From the NCBI GenBank assembly GCA_032718475.1, contig JAUCBJ010001154.1:62001-126000 (forward strand): a DNA stretch of 64,000 bases, in the 5' to 3' direction. A program made the position numbers and the translations under genes. This DNA comes from Nemertoderma westbladi. Lineage: Eukaryota > Xenacoelomorpha > Nemertodermatida > Nemertodermatidae. A model generated the notes under the pieces. The model ran no database searches, was not told the DNA's origin, and was given only the letters and a program-made list of their open reading frames with translations. Below, in pieces: positions 22,774-34,253 of the stretch (position 1 is its first letter; every line of letters starts with the position of its first letter).

Positions 22774-24450
22774 ATCTTATAAAATGTTATTGTTATTATT
22801 ACTTTTATACAGTACATCAATAATAATTGTCTCCTAGCTTCCCAATATTGGTTTCCAGTGTTCACTGTTCAGCCCTTCGGTGGTTACTGGTTAGACCTCC
22901 CGAAGTTGAATGAAACCATTTACTTCCGGCAGACACCCGCAGACTTCCCGATATTGTCTCAACGTCAATAATACAAGTGAGTTATTTTATAAGTCTACTG
23001 TATACAATATTTACTAAATTGAGTTTCTTGTATTTGTTTTATTCTGATGTAATACTGAGTTATAAATTATCTCAAATACAATTTTAATACAGTAATAGTA
23101 CCAGTAGGCCTACAATAAAAAATATGGTAAAATTATATTTTGAGAATTTATTGTCATTTTTTAAATTAAAATGTGTTATTTTAAAATGGCCATGGAAAAT
23201 CTCTAAAAGTTTTAAATTAATAAATTAAAAAAATATTTTTGAAACAAAAAAATATACGAAAACAGAGAAAATTATGATTTTTTAAATTTTCGAGACACTT
23301 TGAGGAGAAATTGTTCTATGTAGCCTTTATATTAAAATCTCCACATTATCTTTTGTTGGATATTAACCTCCGTCCCAACCATAGTATACTGCAATTATAC
23401 AACTTTAAGGTCGTCTTATGTAGTTTGCCACTATAACTTAATGGCAATCTCAGTTAAACACTAACTAAGCCGACCGGTTTGGTACTAATGGGTGTAGGTA
23501 GATAAACAAATAGGATCGAGGCATTTAGTTACGTGTACAGCTATCGATTTAGATTCTTAGTTAATATAAATATTACAAAATAGTAAAACAGCCACTAAAT
23601 AGTAATATAAACACAGTTTGTGTATTCTAACACGATACTTTATAGCACTTGAGCAATTAATAGACTTTCATTATCATTTTATAGCCCACACCCATAACTA
23701 TAATGGTATCTAAGCAACGAAGCCAAATACGCGATTGGCCTTTTAAGTATGATGGATATTTGGCACTTACTACACGGAACTGTTAGTAATACCTCGCCTC
23801 CTCCCATTACAGTATCATATTGTACCCTAAGTGGGTGGTGAGGAGGAGGAGGGGGGGGGGGGGGGATTTATAAAAGGAAAACAGTCGATGCCCATGACGA
23901 ATATTGACGCGTGGTTGATAACTGAAGTTTTTAATTGTGTCGACAAAGTCGACGTGTAGTGCAGTGGTGAATAGGTCTGTAATAGTGAGCGGGTTTGTTG
24001 GAGATATTGCTTTTGTAGGTTTACTTTTAATGCATTGCTCTGTGAGGGAACCTGAATTTTGAACCTGAAATCCTCCTCTTACGTTATTTATATGGACATA
24101 CAAAATGCTTTTGATACTGTTAACCACGTTTAATAATATTTCGTCCATTGTAATCTCCGCAGCCCATTAAAAATTACGAATAAAAGTTAAAGATTACGAA
24201 TCGGTAACAATTTACATCATTCATAATTCAATGCGGGATTACCCAGGGATACTAAACCTAAACATAGGTCTAGGTCTAATCATTTTATTATTATTTGTGA
24301 TTATTTTAATAAGGGTTATTTGAGGTGGTCGTTTATTACAGAGAAGCGAGTAACTTATGCGAGTAAATAGTGTCATCAAATCATTGATAAGCTCATTTAT
24401 TGGAGTTGCGAATAATGTCCGCTTGGTGGCGTTTATTACTCAAGTTTCCA
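22774..24450. other. AT-rich spacer with a 15-G run, no gene seen
   Basis: Mostly low-complexity AT-rich sequence. A 15-G run lies at 23851-23865. The minus-strand frame near 24148-23870 has a non-random look (TITDLFTTALHVDFVDTI) but no recognised domain or splice signals, so I do not call it. Confidence 0.45.
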
Positions 24451-24696
24451 GATAGGGGGGTGGGGGACTGGACGCAATTAAAATTAATCCCTCTCCAGGG
24501 CCAGGGGAAATTGGACGCAAATAACAGCTGATTACTCTCAAAAATAAAACTGTAACCTGTTATATTGTGTTTTGTTTATTGTTTTGGTTAAAATAACGTG
24601 GCACTGTAACCTGCTCCTTTCCCTAAATTGAGAATTGAACATTGAGGCAGGATATTCATTCGCCAAGATGGGATTTGCGTCCAGTCTCCCCCTATC
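24451..24696. mobile_element. MITE family M, full-length copy (about 246 bp)
   Basis: The tips are inverted: gataggggggtgggggactg followed by gacgcaa on the left, and ttgcgtccagtctccccctatc on the right read as its near complement. The interior holds aacagctgattactctcaaa and then gttttggttaaaataacgtg. The G/C-rich tips of this family have grown into long G or C runs at other copies. Confidence 0.75.
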
Positions 24697-24744
24697 TCAA
24701 ATGTTGTTTGGAAGTCACATAGAATTCATCGGAATCTTAGGTCC

Positions 24745-25255
24745 GATTATTTAGAGCAGCAGTAGTTCCCGTACTCCTCTATGGGAGTCCATTCTGGGCT
24801 CTAACTGCTGAGGACACAAAATCTCTGGATGGCACATTCACAAGAATGCTACGCCGGGTTCATTGTGTCAAGTACAATGCACACATCTCCAACCAGACAC
24901 TATATAACATTGGAGGTGTCTCATTGGTTCCCCCAAGCTCGACACTAGAACAAAGCCGCCTCCGCTTTGCAGGACATTGCTTTCGCCGTGAGGACCAGCC
25001 AGTGCATAATTTTGTGCTTTGGTGGCCTCATGGAGTGAATAAGCATGGTGGACAGCATATGACTTTCTTGAGACGCATCTTAAAGGACACTGGCCTTGAA
25101 GATGCGAATGATCTAGCAAATGTCATTGGTGATAGGGAGTTGTGGCGGCGCAATTTATTCGACAAGCCGGCACAGTATTATTAATATATATGTAATGTAT
25201 ATATATAATGGAGCTGCAATGCAGCATGCCGATCCTAGTAGTAGTAGTAGAGTAA
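24745..25255 (+). pseudogene. LINE 3' end (family A), copy 2
   Basis: The frame 24846-25184 encodes MLRRVHCVKYNAHISNQTLY, RLRFAGHCFRREDQPVHNF and GDRELWRRNLFDKPAQ, the same tail as the copy at 9295-9712. It is preceded by the out-of-frame segment for W-A-L-T-A-E-D-T-K-S-L-D-G-T. After the stop come an at-rich spacer and gcagcatgccgatcctag followed by tag repeats. RT and endonuclease domains are absent. Confidence 0.8.
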
Positions 25256-25404
25256 ATGTTTCGTACCTGTCACCATACCCGAACTGGTGCACTGCACATG
25301 TACCTTTATCAAAAGCGATAATAGCTAATCCAAGTGTCTAAATAAACTCATCCAAGGTGAATTCAGGAGGTTAAACAGTACTACATTATATCTCTCTCAA
25401 TGAT

Positions 25405-26130
25405 TTTAATTATTGATAGTAACAATGTGTTGGCAAGCTGTATTTTTCGAGGTGTTTGTTATTATACATTTATTATAGGAAGGGATCTAGGGGTCTTTAC
25501 CTCGAATGATAAGTTTATTTTACCGAAAATAACTTATCTTTTATTGGCGCAATTGTAGGACTAATCCCATCACATGCGTACTTTTTAACCGGGTAGTGTA
25601 CAAATTTAAGAATCGCGTAATTTTTCTTGAAATTAATATCTCATATCTCTCCAAACCACGTACGCGTTTCGACCTTACTGGGTCTCATCAGCGTGGTGTC
25701 GGATTCGAACCTGGGACCTCGAGGTGGAAGCCGAGACTACAACCACTAGGCCACAGGTTCTTGAGATATGGAGTATTAATTTCAAAGCCAGCTGCCATTT
25801 TATTAGCCCCTGAGTTTTTTGATTATTGATAGTAACAATGTGTTGGCAAGCTGTATTTTTCGAGGTGTTTGTTATTATACATTTATTATAGGAAGGGATC
25901 TAGGGGTCTTTACCTCGAATGATAAGTTTATTTTACCGAAAATAACTTATCTTTTATTGGCGCAATTGTAGGACTAATCCCATCACATGCGTACTTTTTA
26001 ACCGGGTAGTGTACAAATTTAAGAATCGCGTAATTTTTCTTGAAATTAATATATCATATCTCTCCAAACCATGTACGCGTTTCGACCTTACTGGGTCTCA
26101 TCAGCGTGGTGTCGGATTCGAACTCTCGAA
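25405..26130. repeat. Composite SINE-like element with tRNA-like core, partly duplicated in tandem
   Basis: A unit of about 415 bp starts attgatagtaacaatgtgtt and includes a tRNA-like segment on the minus strand (B box ggttcgaatcc, then A box tggcctagtgg). The first 300 bp repeats immediately from about 25825, with the second copy cut off after cggattcgaac. A third copy lies at 34254-34705, mostly inverted. The tRNA-like part lacks paired T-stem and acceptor ends, so it is not a functional tRNA. Confidence 0.7.
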
Positions 26131-26173
26131 TATCTCTCTCAATGATTTTAATACGATGTTAAGATTTGATGAT

Positions 26174-26512
26174 AAATTGGGGAGGTGGGAGAGGAAGGGG
26201 CATGTGTGACAAGGAATAAAGACGGGGGAGGTGGGAGAGGAAGGGGCGTGTGTGACAAGGAATAAAGACGGGGGAGGTGGGAGAGGAAGGGGCGTGTGTG
26301 ACAAGGAATAAAGACGGGGGAGGTGGGAGAGGAAGGGGCGTGTTTGACAAGAAATAAAGACGGGGGGGGGGGGGGGGGGGTGGGAGAGGAAGGGGCGTGT
26401 GTGACAAGGAATAAAGACGGGGGGTGGGAGAGGAAGGGGCGTGTGTGACAAGGAATAAAGACAGGGGAGGTGGGAGTGGAAGGGGTGTGTGTGACAAGGA
26501 ATAAAGACGCGA
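26174..26512. repeat. 46-bp G-rich minisatellite, about 7 copies
   Basis: Tandem units contain gggagaggaaggggcgtgtg and acaaggaataaagac. One unit carries a 19-G run (26362-26380). The proline-rich minus-strand ORFs here are by-products of the repeat. Confidence 0.92.
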
Positions 26513-27430
26513 TATTCTAGGATGCATTACGATGATGCTGATATGTAGAAGTATTTGATTTGATTTTTAGCAATAATTGGTACTTTTTTATTATGATTTT
26601 GCGATTAAAACAATGTTTTTTTTGGTGTAGTCATGGTAACTACTGTAGTTGTTAACTAACTAGTTATCTATTTATTTATTTTATGTACGTTTTTGAGACT
26701 CTCTTAATTAAATAAAAGGAATTTAGTATCTTAAATTCAATAATGGTGGTTATGATTTTCATGATGTGTCGTTTTGTTTCGCGATTTTATCTATTGTAAG
26801 CGTTTCCTTCCTGATATGTTCTACCGATATTTGAAACTTGAATTGTGTTGAGATTTCATTTCAATAAAAACGAAAACCAAAGATATCGGAATCAATATGC
26901 GTCGACGGCTATCCAATACTTTGAGCTAGAACCTTAGCGTCTCAGTATAAATGTTGTACATTCCATATTTTTAGTCTGCAATGTTTATATTCACTATTCA
27001 TACTCAGCTATGATTTATTTTATTTACTCGGAGGATAAAAAGAATCTCGGGTCGCAACATACAATCCCGCCTTTATTTAAAAATAACCACAGAGGAATAC
27101 ATTATCTTAGTATTATTATATGGATGTTATGTTATATTATTAATATCTGGAAGTTTGGAGTGGAGATTGTACTCTGACACGCTACTAGTTCGACATCTCG
27201 ACACCCCTGACCAAATTGTTTACTACATTTTTTTTATTTGAAGTGGAAATACTAGCCAGTATTGATGTCAGTTCAATCTCAGTAATTTCAGGTAGCTGGT
27301 GTTTTTCCTAGCTAGAAAATATATAATTGTGTAGTAAAAAATTTTATTAAAATTTAATATAAGAACAACATGATATAACCTACATCCTTGTAATTTTAAT
27401 TGGTTTACACACTTTAGTGATTATGTATTG
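26513..27430. other. AT-rich spacer, nothing recognised
   Basis: No coding composition, RNA gene or transposon tip was recognised. Confidence 0.45.
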
Positions 27431-27676
27431 TGGGGGAAACTGGACGCAATAAAAATTCATCCCTCTCCATGGGAAATTCGACGGAAATAACGGATGATTA
27501 CTCTCAAAAATAAAACTGTAACTTGTTCTAATGTGTTTAGTTTATTGTTTTGGTTAAAATAACGTGCCACTGTAACCTGCTCCTTTCCCTAAATTGAGAA
27601 TTTAACATTCAGGCGGGATATTAATTCGCCAAGGCGGGTTTTGCGTCCAGTTCCCCCCCCCCCCCCCCCCCTGTCT
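27431..27676. mobile_element. MITE family M, second full-length copy
   Basis: Left tip gtgggggaaactggacgcaa; right tip ttgcgtccagtt followed by a 19-C run (27653-27671). The interior matches the copy at 24451-24696 closely. Confidence 0.75.
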
Positions 27677-27737
27677 CACGTAGCTAGTGTTTTTTTTATG
27701 ACAGATAATAATCAGTAATATTTCATAAAACCAAAAT

Positions 27738-27890
27738 AACTATTTACATCATTGTGTACAAAGTAGCACTTTGCAGCGTATGATCCGAGTTTATTTATGT
27801 ACCGAGCGAGCGCAGCTAGGGAGGTTTACATAAATAAACAAGGGTCTTTAACGTTGAAAAGTGACCTTTGCACACAATGATGTATGTAAT
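27738..27890. mobile_element. Foldback element of about 150 bp
   Basis: Nested inverted repeats: outer tttacatcattgtgt... pairs with ...acacaatgatgta, and inner gtttatttatgta pairs perfectly with tacataaataaac around a 24-base loop containing gagcgagcgcagc. The motif ctttgcagcg near its left side recurs in a hairpin at 28318-28362. Confidence 0.6.
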
Positions 27891-28741
27891 TTTGTTACAT
27901 TATGTCAACTTATGGGATGCTCAATTAAACATTTTAATCATGTACTTATTTGGAATATAAGTGAAATTTATTTACATTTATATCTAATTAAAGTTTATTG
28001 TTGTTATCTCCTGTATGGATGTGATAAATCATTAATCCATCTTGAATATAGTCGACTGAAGCAAACTTAGTCACCGTTTGTGTCCGTTCAGTTTTACTGA
28101 ACACTGTCGCCATTTTCTTTACTCATTTTCTCTAAAGTGTCTTCTATTGGACGTTTGCCATAATGGATTACACTACATGTTAAACAATTATTTACATACA
28201 GTAGCTAGTCCCGTCACTACATACTGGATAGGACAATAAAGCAGCACGCATTAATATAAATGGAAATAATACATTCTGGAATACGGTAATATGAAGTTGT
28301 TTCCAGGTCATTGATTACTTTGCAGCGTTCCGTCCTATACGCCGCAACGCTGCAAAGTGGTACCTTGCAGCGTTACGAGTAATTCATCAGAACGCTGATA
28401 AGTTGATAATGTAACAAAATATTATTTTATGACGAACAGTAGCTTCTTTTATATGGTACCGCACATTTCTAATGTTTTTTTATTGTTGTTAGCTTTTTTG
28501 GTTGTGTTGAAAATGAATTTAGCTAAATTGAAATGGAAAAAAATAGTTTAGAATAAGCAGAAAATGAAAATAAAATAAAAAAAATATTTTTTAATAATAT
28601 TTTCTAAATAACTAGTCTTTTAAAAAATAGTACCTAGCTTGGACAATAGTATGTTGATGGATTGTAGACCATATGTTCGAGAACATAAAATATATAAAAA
28701 TCATGGAAACTTTAGTTAGTGGAAAACAATTTGATGGAGGT

Positions 28742-28830
28742 GTGTCTACATGACGAAGTAGTACCCATTGACACACACATATCAGGGGGTGTCTACATGA
28801 CGAAGTAGTACCATTGGCACACACATATGA
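28742..28830. repeat. Two tandem copies of a 43-46-bp block upstream of the MGNC ORF
   Basis: The block gtgtctacatgacgaagtag, continuing through tacc-attg to cacacacatat, occurs twice in tandem. The second copy ends about 90 bp before the ATG at 28923. Each copy has an atgacg half-site resembling a CRE core. A regulatory role is only suggested by position. Confidence 0.5.
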
Positions 28831-28922
28831 ATGGGGCGGAGTGTTTTAGTAATTTACATCATTAAAATTAAAATTAAAAACACATCATTATATTTTACTA
28901 CTCTGTGTTTATTGTCCTAATA

Positions 28923-29228
28923 ATGGGGAACTGCTTGGGTGGAGAAGGGCAGTTTGTAGTCAATGATGATGGCAGTGTTTCGAAGCGAAAGGGACTTTGT
29001 TGCAGCTGGAAGAGAACATTGAAATACGAAAATTACGATGGAGATATGGATGGTGGAGTTGGGCCCTACTCCCTGTATCCCAACAATAAAGCATCGGATT
29101 TCTGTCGCTGTCCGTACAAGGTTCCAATAAAGAGATGTACCTGCATCCCTCATGGCTATCACCAAGGAATAGCGGGTCATTACAATTACCCAACCCCGCA
29201 GTATTATCCTATGCATTACAGTAATTAA
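28923..29228 (+). CDS. Putative small N-myristoylated protein (MGNC start), 101 aa
   Basis: The ATG at 28923 opens a 101-codon frame starting MGNCLGGEG and ending in TAA. Gly2 followed by Asn, Cys and small residues fits an N-myristoylation signal with Cys4 as a likely palmitoylation site, so a membrane-anchored cytosolic protein is predicted. The middle has KRKGLCCSWKR and a Cys cluster (FCRCPY...RCTCIPH); the tail is Tyr/Pro/His-rich. G+C is higher than in the flanks. An AATAAA lies at about 29531. No family is recognised. It could be a single-exon gene, a first exon, or chance. The acylation motif at the very start and the composition favour a real gene. Confidence 0.4.
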   Translation: MGNCLGGEGQFVVNDDGSVSKRKGLCCSWKRTLKYENYDGDMDGGVGPYSLYPNNKASDFCRCPYKVPIKRCTCIPHGYHQGIAGHYNYPTPQYYPMHYSN

Positions 29229-31427
29229 TCTTATGATCACGATAAAACTATTTAAATTTACATTCAAAAAATCATTACGCTGAAGCTTATTTATAGGCTA
29301 TATATTTTTTACTAATACGTCATATACGACATGACCCACTCCAGGTCATGACCAATTGTTATTGAAGTCCGACAAGCACTTTCTCTGGATTTAGGTCCAG
29401 TTCTGGTATAAACACTAATATCTGGAATCTAAGAGCTCTCTAATTTCAGACAGTTTTCATTCTAGGCACATGGATTTTCATAAAATATAAGTTTGGGAAA
29501 TTCTACTTTTTATTTTTAAACTGCTGAACAGAATAAAAATAGTGGTTTAGATTTCATAAGCAATAATTTTTCAAATTTTGATTTTCGTCATACTCATAAC
29601 CATGGCAACGGGATTGTAAACAAATTCAAATAATATTTTGATAGACTTTTATATGGGCTGTCCTTTACTCACCTGCTGTACTTATTAAGATAAGAATAGA
29701 ACTTACGTAGTCTTCAATAGGCGCGTAAATCCTGAACTTTGCACCTGGGTTACCTTTGCAGCAACAATCTAAAAATTCTAGAAACACATTTAAATATATT
29801 TCTACTGAACCTTAGCTTTTATATCCAACTCACAAATTTGTATCCCCGAAGTGACGAATACAATTTTATTAAAATAGTGTCGAAAATACTGAATAACCAC
29901 CCTTCCCTAGGCCAGAGATATTTTATTACATCTCGGCATAATTTCTTGTTTCGACCCTATCGTAAAGTCCAATTCAACGTGGGAATGTTGCAATACCGAC
30001 TCGTTTTTAATCAAGCCTGACTCCAGAGCGCACGGAAAACGGAACGGCTAGGTGTTTAATCAGAACCGAATCTTTAATTAAGGGTATGAATGCCCTTTCT
30101 GTTTGTTGTTACGTGTGATTAGTTGTGCAGTAGAGCATAATATTTCCTTATGTATGTTACCGGTTACCGCAGTAATCAGCAATTTTAATCTCCGACGGCT
30201 GATCAGTTCCGTGGCAGGAAATGACAAAAACCTTGCGATTCGTAAAATAGAAAGTTAGTTTATATGTTATAGGTAAGGACAACACTTTACTGTAGTAATA
30301 GAGTTGTTCTTGGTAATAACAGAAATATATTACAGCAATATTATTTGTTATTTAAATTTAAAGCACTTTAAGTATCATTCTTAAGAATCTGTGTCAGATA
30401 TAAAACTTCGTAGACCTTTGATGATAAGTTTGTAATACTTTGTATGTCCCAGATTAGTCTTTGTCTCTCAGAAAAGGTTGATATGAGATATGATTCTCGG
30501 AAAAATTCCACTCACCTGATATTTAATGCCATTACAGTATTATATACTTGAGTTGCAAGCTATTAGGATATAGGACATGTGATTACTTCAGGGCCACCTA
30601 TCGATATTTCATGTAATCCATGGGACTTCATAGTATTACTGTACTTGATATTTTCTATTTTACTTGAGAATTAATGTTTCTGTATTTCTATTTTTTACTA
30701 TAGTATTATTTGGTATTTTCAGTTTTTACATTCAGGTTTCGAGTTCGTGCTATTACTTTCAGATCTCATGCGTTTACTATGTACTATTGTTATAGTTTCT
30801 GTACTAGTACTAGTACTAGTATTATGCAGCTAAGTTGCTGTTGTTGGTATTATGCTGCACATGGTTCTTTCCATTTTGGTCTTCACCATTATTTCATATT
30901 TAAGAAATGCACTGAGGTATCCCGAATGGGTAGCACATGCTGTATGGCTGTCAGCTCCGGTCAGGATTCTGCTGTAAGAGCCATCTGCGATCTGAGATTT
31001 TTGCTAATTAAACTGGGACCTGGCAGTATTGTACTGTACCAGGTTATCCGCGCTGTACTGTATATTGGCAGTATATCTGATACATTAGCGCGACCCGTTT
31101 AAGCACTCTGACTGCATATAAGCTTTGGTGATGGGGGAATGAAAGAGCCGCTACCTCTCCACTTACATTAACTCAGTTTCTCCACTTAACAGTCACCGTG
31201 ATATCATAACGGCTTGAAATGTATATAACCTTCCCTTTTTTGATAAAGTTTTATTCCAAATATTCCACCTCTCATTCAGCATCGATAATTTTAGTCATTT
31301 ATGTCTTAATATACCAAATATAAGTAAATAATAATAACAACTATTTTTTTAGAACATCATCAATATCCGCGCATTATATGAAAGAATACATTTTTGTATG
31401 AATTTTTAATAGAAAACACTTTAAAAA
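29229..31427. other. AT-rich intergenic stretch, no gene seen
   Basis: Frames of up to 130 codons occur (30710-31102, plus) but have no domain, start context or splice signals. Nothing else was recognised. Confidence 0.45.
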
Positions 31428-31549
31428 TGGTCTAAGATAGGGAGGGGTGCACCGGAAATGGTCTAAGATAGGGGTGCACCGGAAATGGTCTAAGATAGGG
31501 GTGCACCGAAAATGGTCTAAGATAGGGGTGCACCGGAAATGGTCTAAGA
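31428..31549. repeat. 27-bp tandem repeat made of a transposon tip plus its flank
   Basis: About five units of taggggtgcaccgg followed by aaatggtctaaga. The first half matches the inverted tips of the adjacent element at 31550-32291. The second half contains its 8-bp target duplication gtctaaga. The first unit has a 4-bp insertion (agggaggggtgc). Confidence 0.88.
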
Positions 31550-32291
31550 TAGGGGTGCACAGGATATCCCGCGGATTTTGGGCAAAATCTTCTATCCGGT
31601 AATCCGGCCCGATAAATGCGGAATCTGCCGTATAATTTGTATAGTCAATTATTTGTATAACTTTTATTATTAATACTCACGCTTTCTTTTAAGTAATTTT
31701 AATTTAATACTCAGCTGACAAAAATATGTTCATGACAAGTTTACTGCATGTTCTAAAATAAATATATTCTTTAAATATTATAATATTATCAAGATCAACT
31801 CAATCAACCAATATATAATATATGAAATCAACTCAAATCAACATATCATATCAAATCAACTCAAACTCATATCAATTGAAATTAATTTCAAACTTTATCA
31901 AGTTATGGTAAATAAAGACGAGCTCTTCACCCCCTCTTGGGAAGAAGACGACTCCTCTTCTCATCTAGAATGTCTCCATATACTCGGAGAGCATTGCCTC
32001 CGAGAAGATACGTGATCCTGAAGTTAGGTGGCGCCAATCCCAATGTACCGATACTTTATACAAATATTTGAGAAGCAAAGCTTCGATTTATCTTCCATTG
32101 GCAATGATTAAGCCTACAGAATTAGGGCACAAACAGCTATCGCAATGCAGCTTAGTCACTTAAGCTCTGGTGACAAGGCAATAAAGGCTCTATAAATAAG
32201 TCAATGAGTAGAACCTGGACTATCCGGCCGGATATCCTCAACTCATAATTCTACCGGATATCCATCCGAAGTGCTATCCGGTGCTCCCCTA
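31550..32291. mobile_element. Non-autonomous hAT-like element, 742 bp, with perfect 8-bp target duplication
   Basis: The left tip is TAGGGGTGCACAGGATATCC. The reverse complement of the right tip is TAGGGGAGCACCGGATAGC. Both flanks carry gtctaaga (31542-31549 and 32292-32299), a perfect 8-bp target-site duplication. Subterminal regions contain several tatccgg motifs, candidate transposase-binding sites. The interior has no transposase frame, so it needs one in trans. Confidence 0.75.
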
Positions 32292-32299
32292 GTCTAAGA

Positions 32300-33104
32300 C
32301 ATGTTCTTTGCTTAATGCGCTATTAATTGAAATCTACTCAACCCCCTGTGGTATTGAAATAGTTTTGTATGCGACTTAATGTGATTAATGTGATTATTAA
32401 GGTGTCCTTACGAGATACCTCCACCTCCTAGTCTTATGGTGTAATTAAATATCGTAATTGTGATAATATTATTTCAAACAAGTTGTACCTTTTTAATTGA
32501 GTGATAATATTACCCTATTTTCTCCTGCGAGATGTACACCCAGAGATACGAATGTGGGCCTGTCATAATCTATTGGCGGATGGCGACTTACCATAACACA
32601 GCGCTCCTACCTACAAACGCTATCCCATGGGTGCACTTGGAACGACCGAGAGATTTCCCTGAGGACTTCTGTATACTCAGTGTGGCTAAAGGTGGAAGGC
32701 CTCACGTACAACGCAAGGACGTTCTAGGGCATCTATTAGCGAGCAATGACAATAGAACAATAGCAAACTGAAACATCGAACTTCACCTTGGCTTTAATAA
32801 TTGATTAAGTAACTCCAAAATTTACGTTCTTGTTTGAAATGGATGCCGGGATGAAAAGGACAGAACCCAACGATATGTGGGATTTACTAAATTAATATTT
32901 CCATCGCGTGGTTGTTTTAATTCGCAAGGTTTGCAAAGCGGTTTTATATTTCAATCCACCTATATTTTTAGGTGGAGTGTACATCTGAATCTCAAAAATA
33001 TCATATACCACAATACCAGACCCAATAAAAATCCTTCTAACCATATTTCACTAAATCGTGAGGCTTGTAATGGCAGGAGCTGCAGGGGCATCGTAGGAAC
33101 GAGG
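32300..33104. other. Spacer with one weak ORF
   Basis: The plus frame 32532-32771 (80 codons, MYTQRYECGPVIIYW start) lies in a patch of higher G+C and could be part of an exon. No acceptor, donor or homologue is recognised, so it is left uncalled. Confidence 0.35.
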
Positions 33105-33205
33105 TGGTGCCATACAGTGGATGGTGCCATACAGAGTGGATGGTGCCATACAGTGGATGGTGCCATACAGTGGATGGTGCCTTACAGTGGATGGTGCCAT
33201 ACAGC
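33105..33205. repeat. 17-bp minisatellite, about 6 copies
   Basis: Units of catacagtggatggtgc, one with an inserted gag-type extension (33131). Confidence 0.9.
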
Positions 33206-33299
33206 ATACATAATCTTGCGTCTCGTCTGAGAGTAAATATGATTGTAAACTAGATCGGCGTAGGGACGACCAGGTTGATAAGGTTCATTAGTTGGCTGG

Positions 33300-34157
33300 A
33301 ATCCATGCGGAACTCATACTAAGAGATCCATGTGGAACTCATACTAAGGGATCCATGTGGAACTCATATTAAGAGATCCATGTGGAACTCATACTAAGAG
33401 ATCCATGTGGAACTCATACTAAGGGATCCATGTAGGACTCATTCTAAGAGATCCATGTGGAACTCATACTAAGGGATCCATGTTGAACTCATACTAAGGG
33501 ATCCATGTGGAACTCATACTAAGGGATCCATGTGGAACTCATACTAAGGGATCCATGTGGAACTCATACAAAGGGATCCTTATGGAACTCATACTAAGGG
33601 ATCCATGTTGAACTCATACTAAGGGATCCATGTGGAACTCATACTAAGGGATCCATGTGGAACTCATACTAAGGGATCCATGTGGAACTCATACTAAGGG
33701 ATCCTTATGGAACTCATACTAAGGGATCCATGTGGAACTCATACTAAGGGATCCATGTTGAACTCATACTAAGGGATCCATGTGGAAGTCATACTAAGGG
33801 ATCCGTGTGGAACTCATACTAAGGGATCCATGTTGAACTCATACTAAGGATCCATGTGGAACTCATACTAAGGGATCCTTATGGAACTCATACTAAGGGA
33901 TCCATGTGGAACTCATACTAAGGGATCCATGTTGAACTCATACTAAGGGATCCATGTGGAACTCATACTAAGGGATCCTTATGGAACTCATACTAAGGGA
34001 TCCATGTGGAACTCATACTAAGGGATCCATGTTGAACTCATAATAAGGGATCCATGTGGAAGTCATACTAAGGGATCCATGTGGAACTCATACTAAGGGA
34101 TCCATGTGGGACTCATACTAAGGGATCCTTATGCAACTCATACTAAGGGATCCATGT
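33300..34157. repeat. 25-bp minisatellite, about 34 copies, with a BamHI site per unit
   Basis: The unit contains ggatccatgtggaactcat and actaag. Variants ccttatgg and atgttgaac recur at spaced positions, giving a partial higher-order pattern (33577, 33703, about 33870, 33977, 34127). Confidence 0.93.
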
Positions 34158-34253
34158 CATTACGGGTGTCACTACGGGCACCACTACGGGTGTCACTACG
34201 GCTACCTACTACGGGTACCGATTTCAGACTTTTGACAGACTACATGTGTACCA

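Noticed and set aside
26101-26527. Proline-rich minus-strand ORFs
   Set aside because: Translation of the 46-bp G-rich minisatellite.
30710-31102. 130-codon plus ORF
   Set aside because: Phe/Tyr/Ser-rich translation of AT-rich DNA, no domain or splice evidence.
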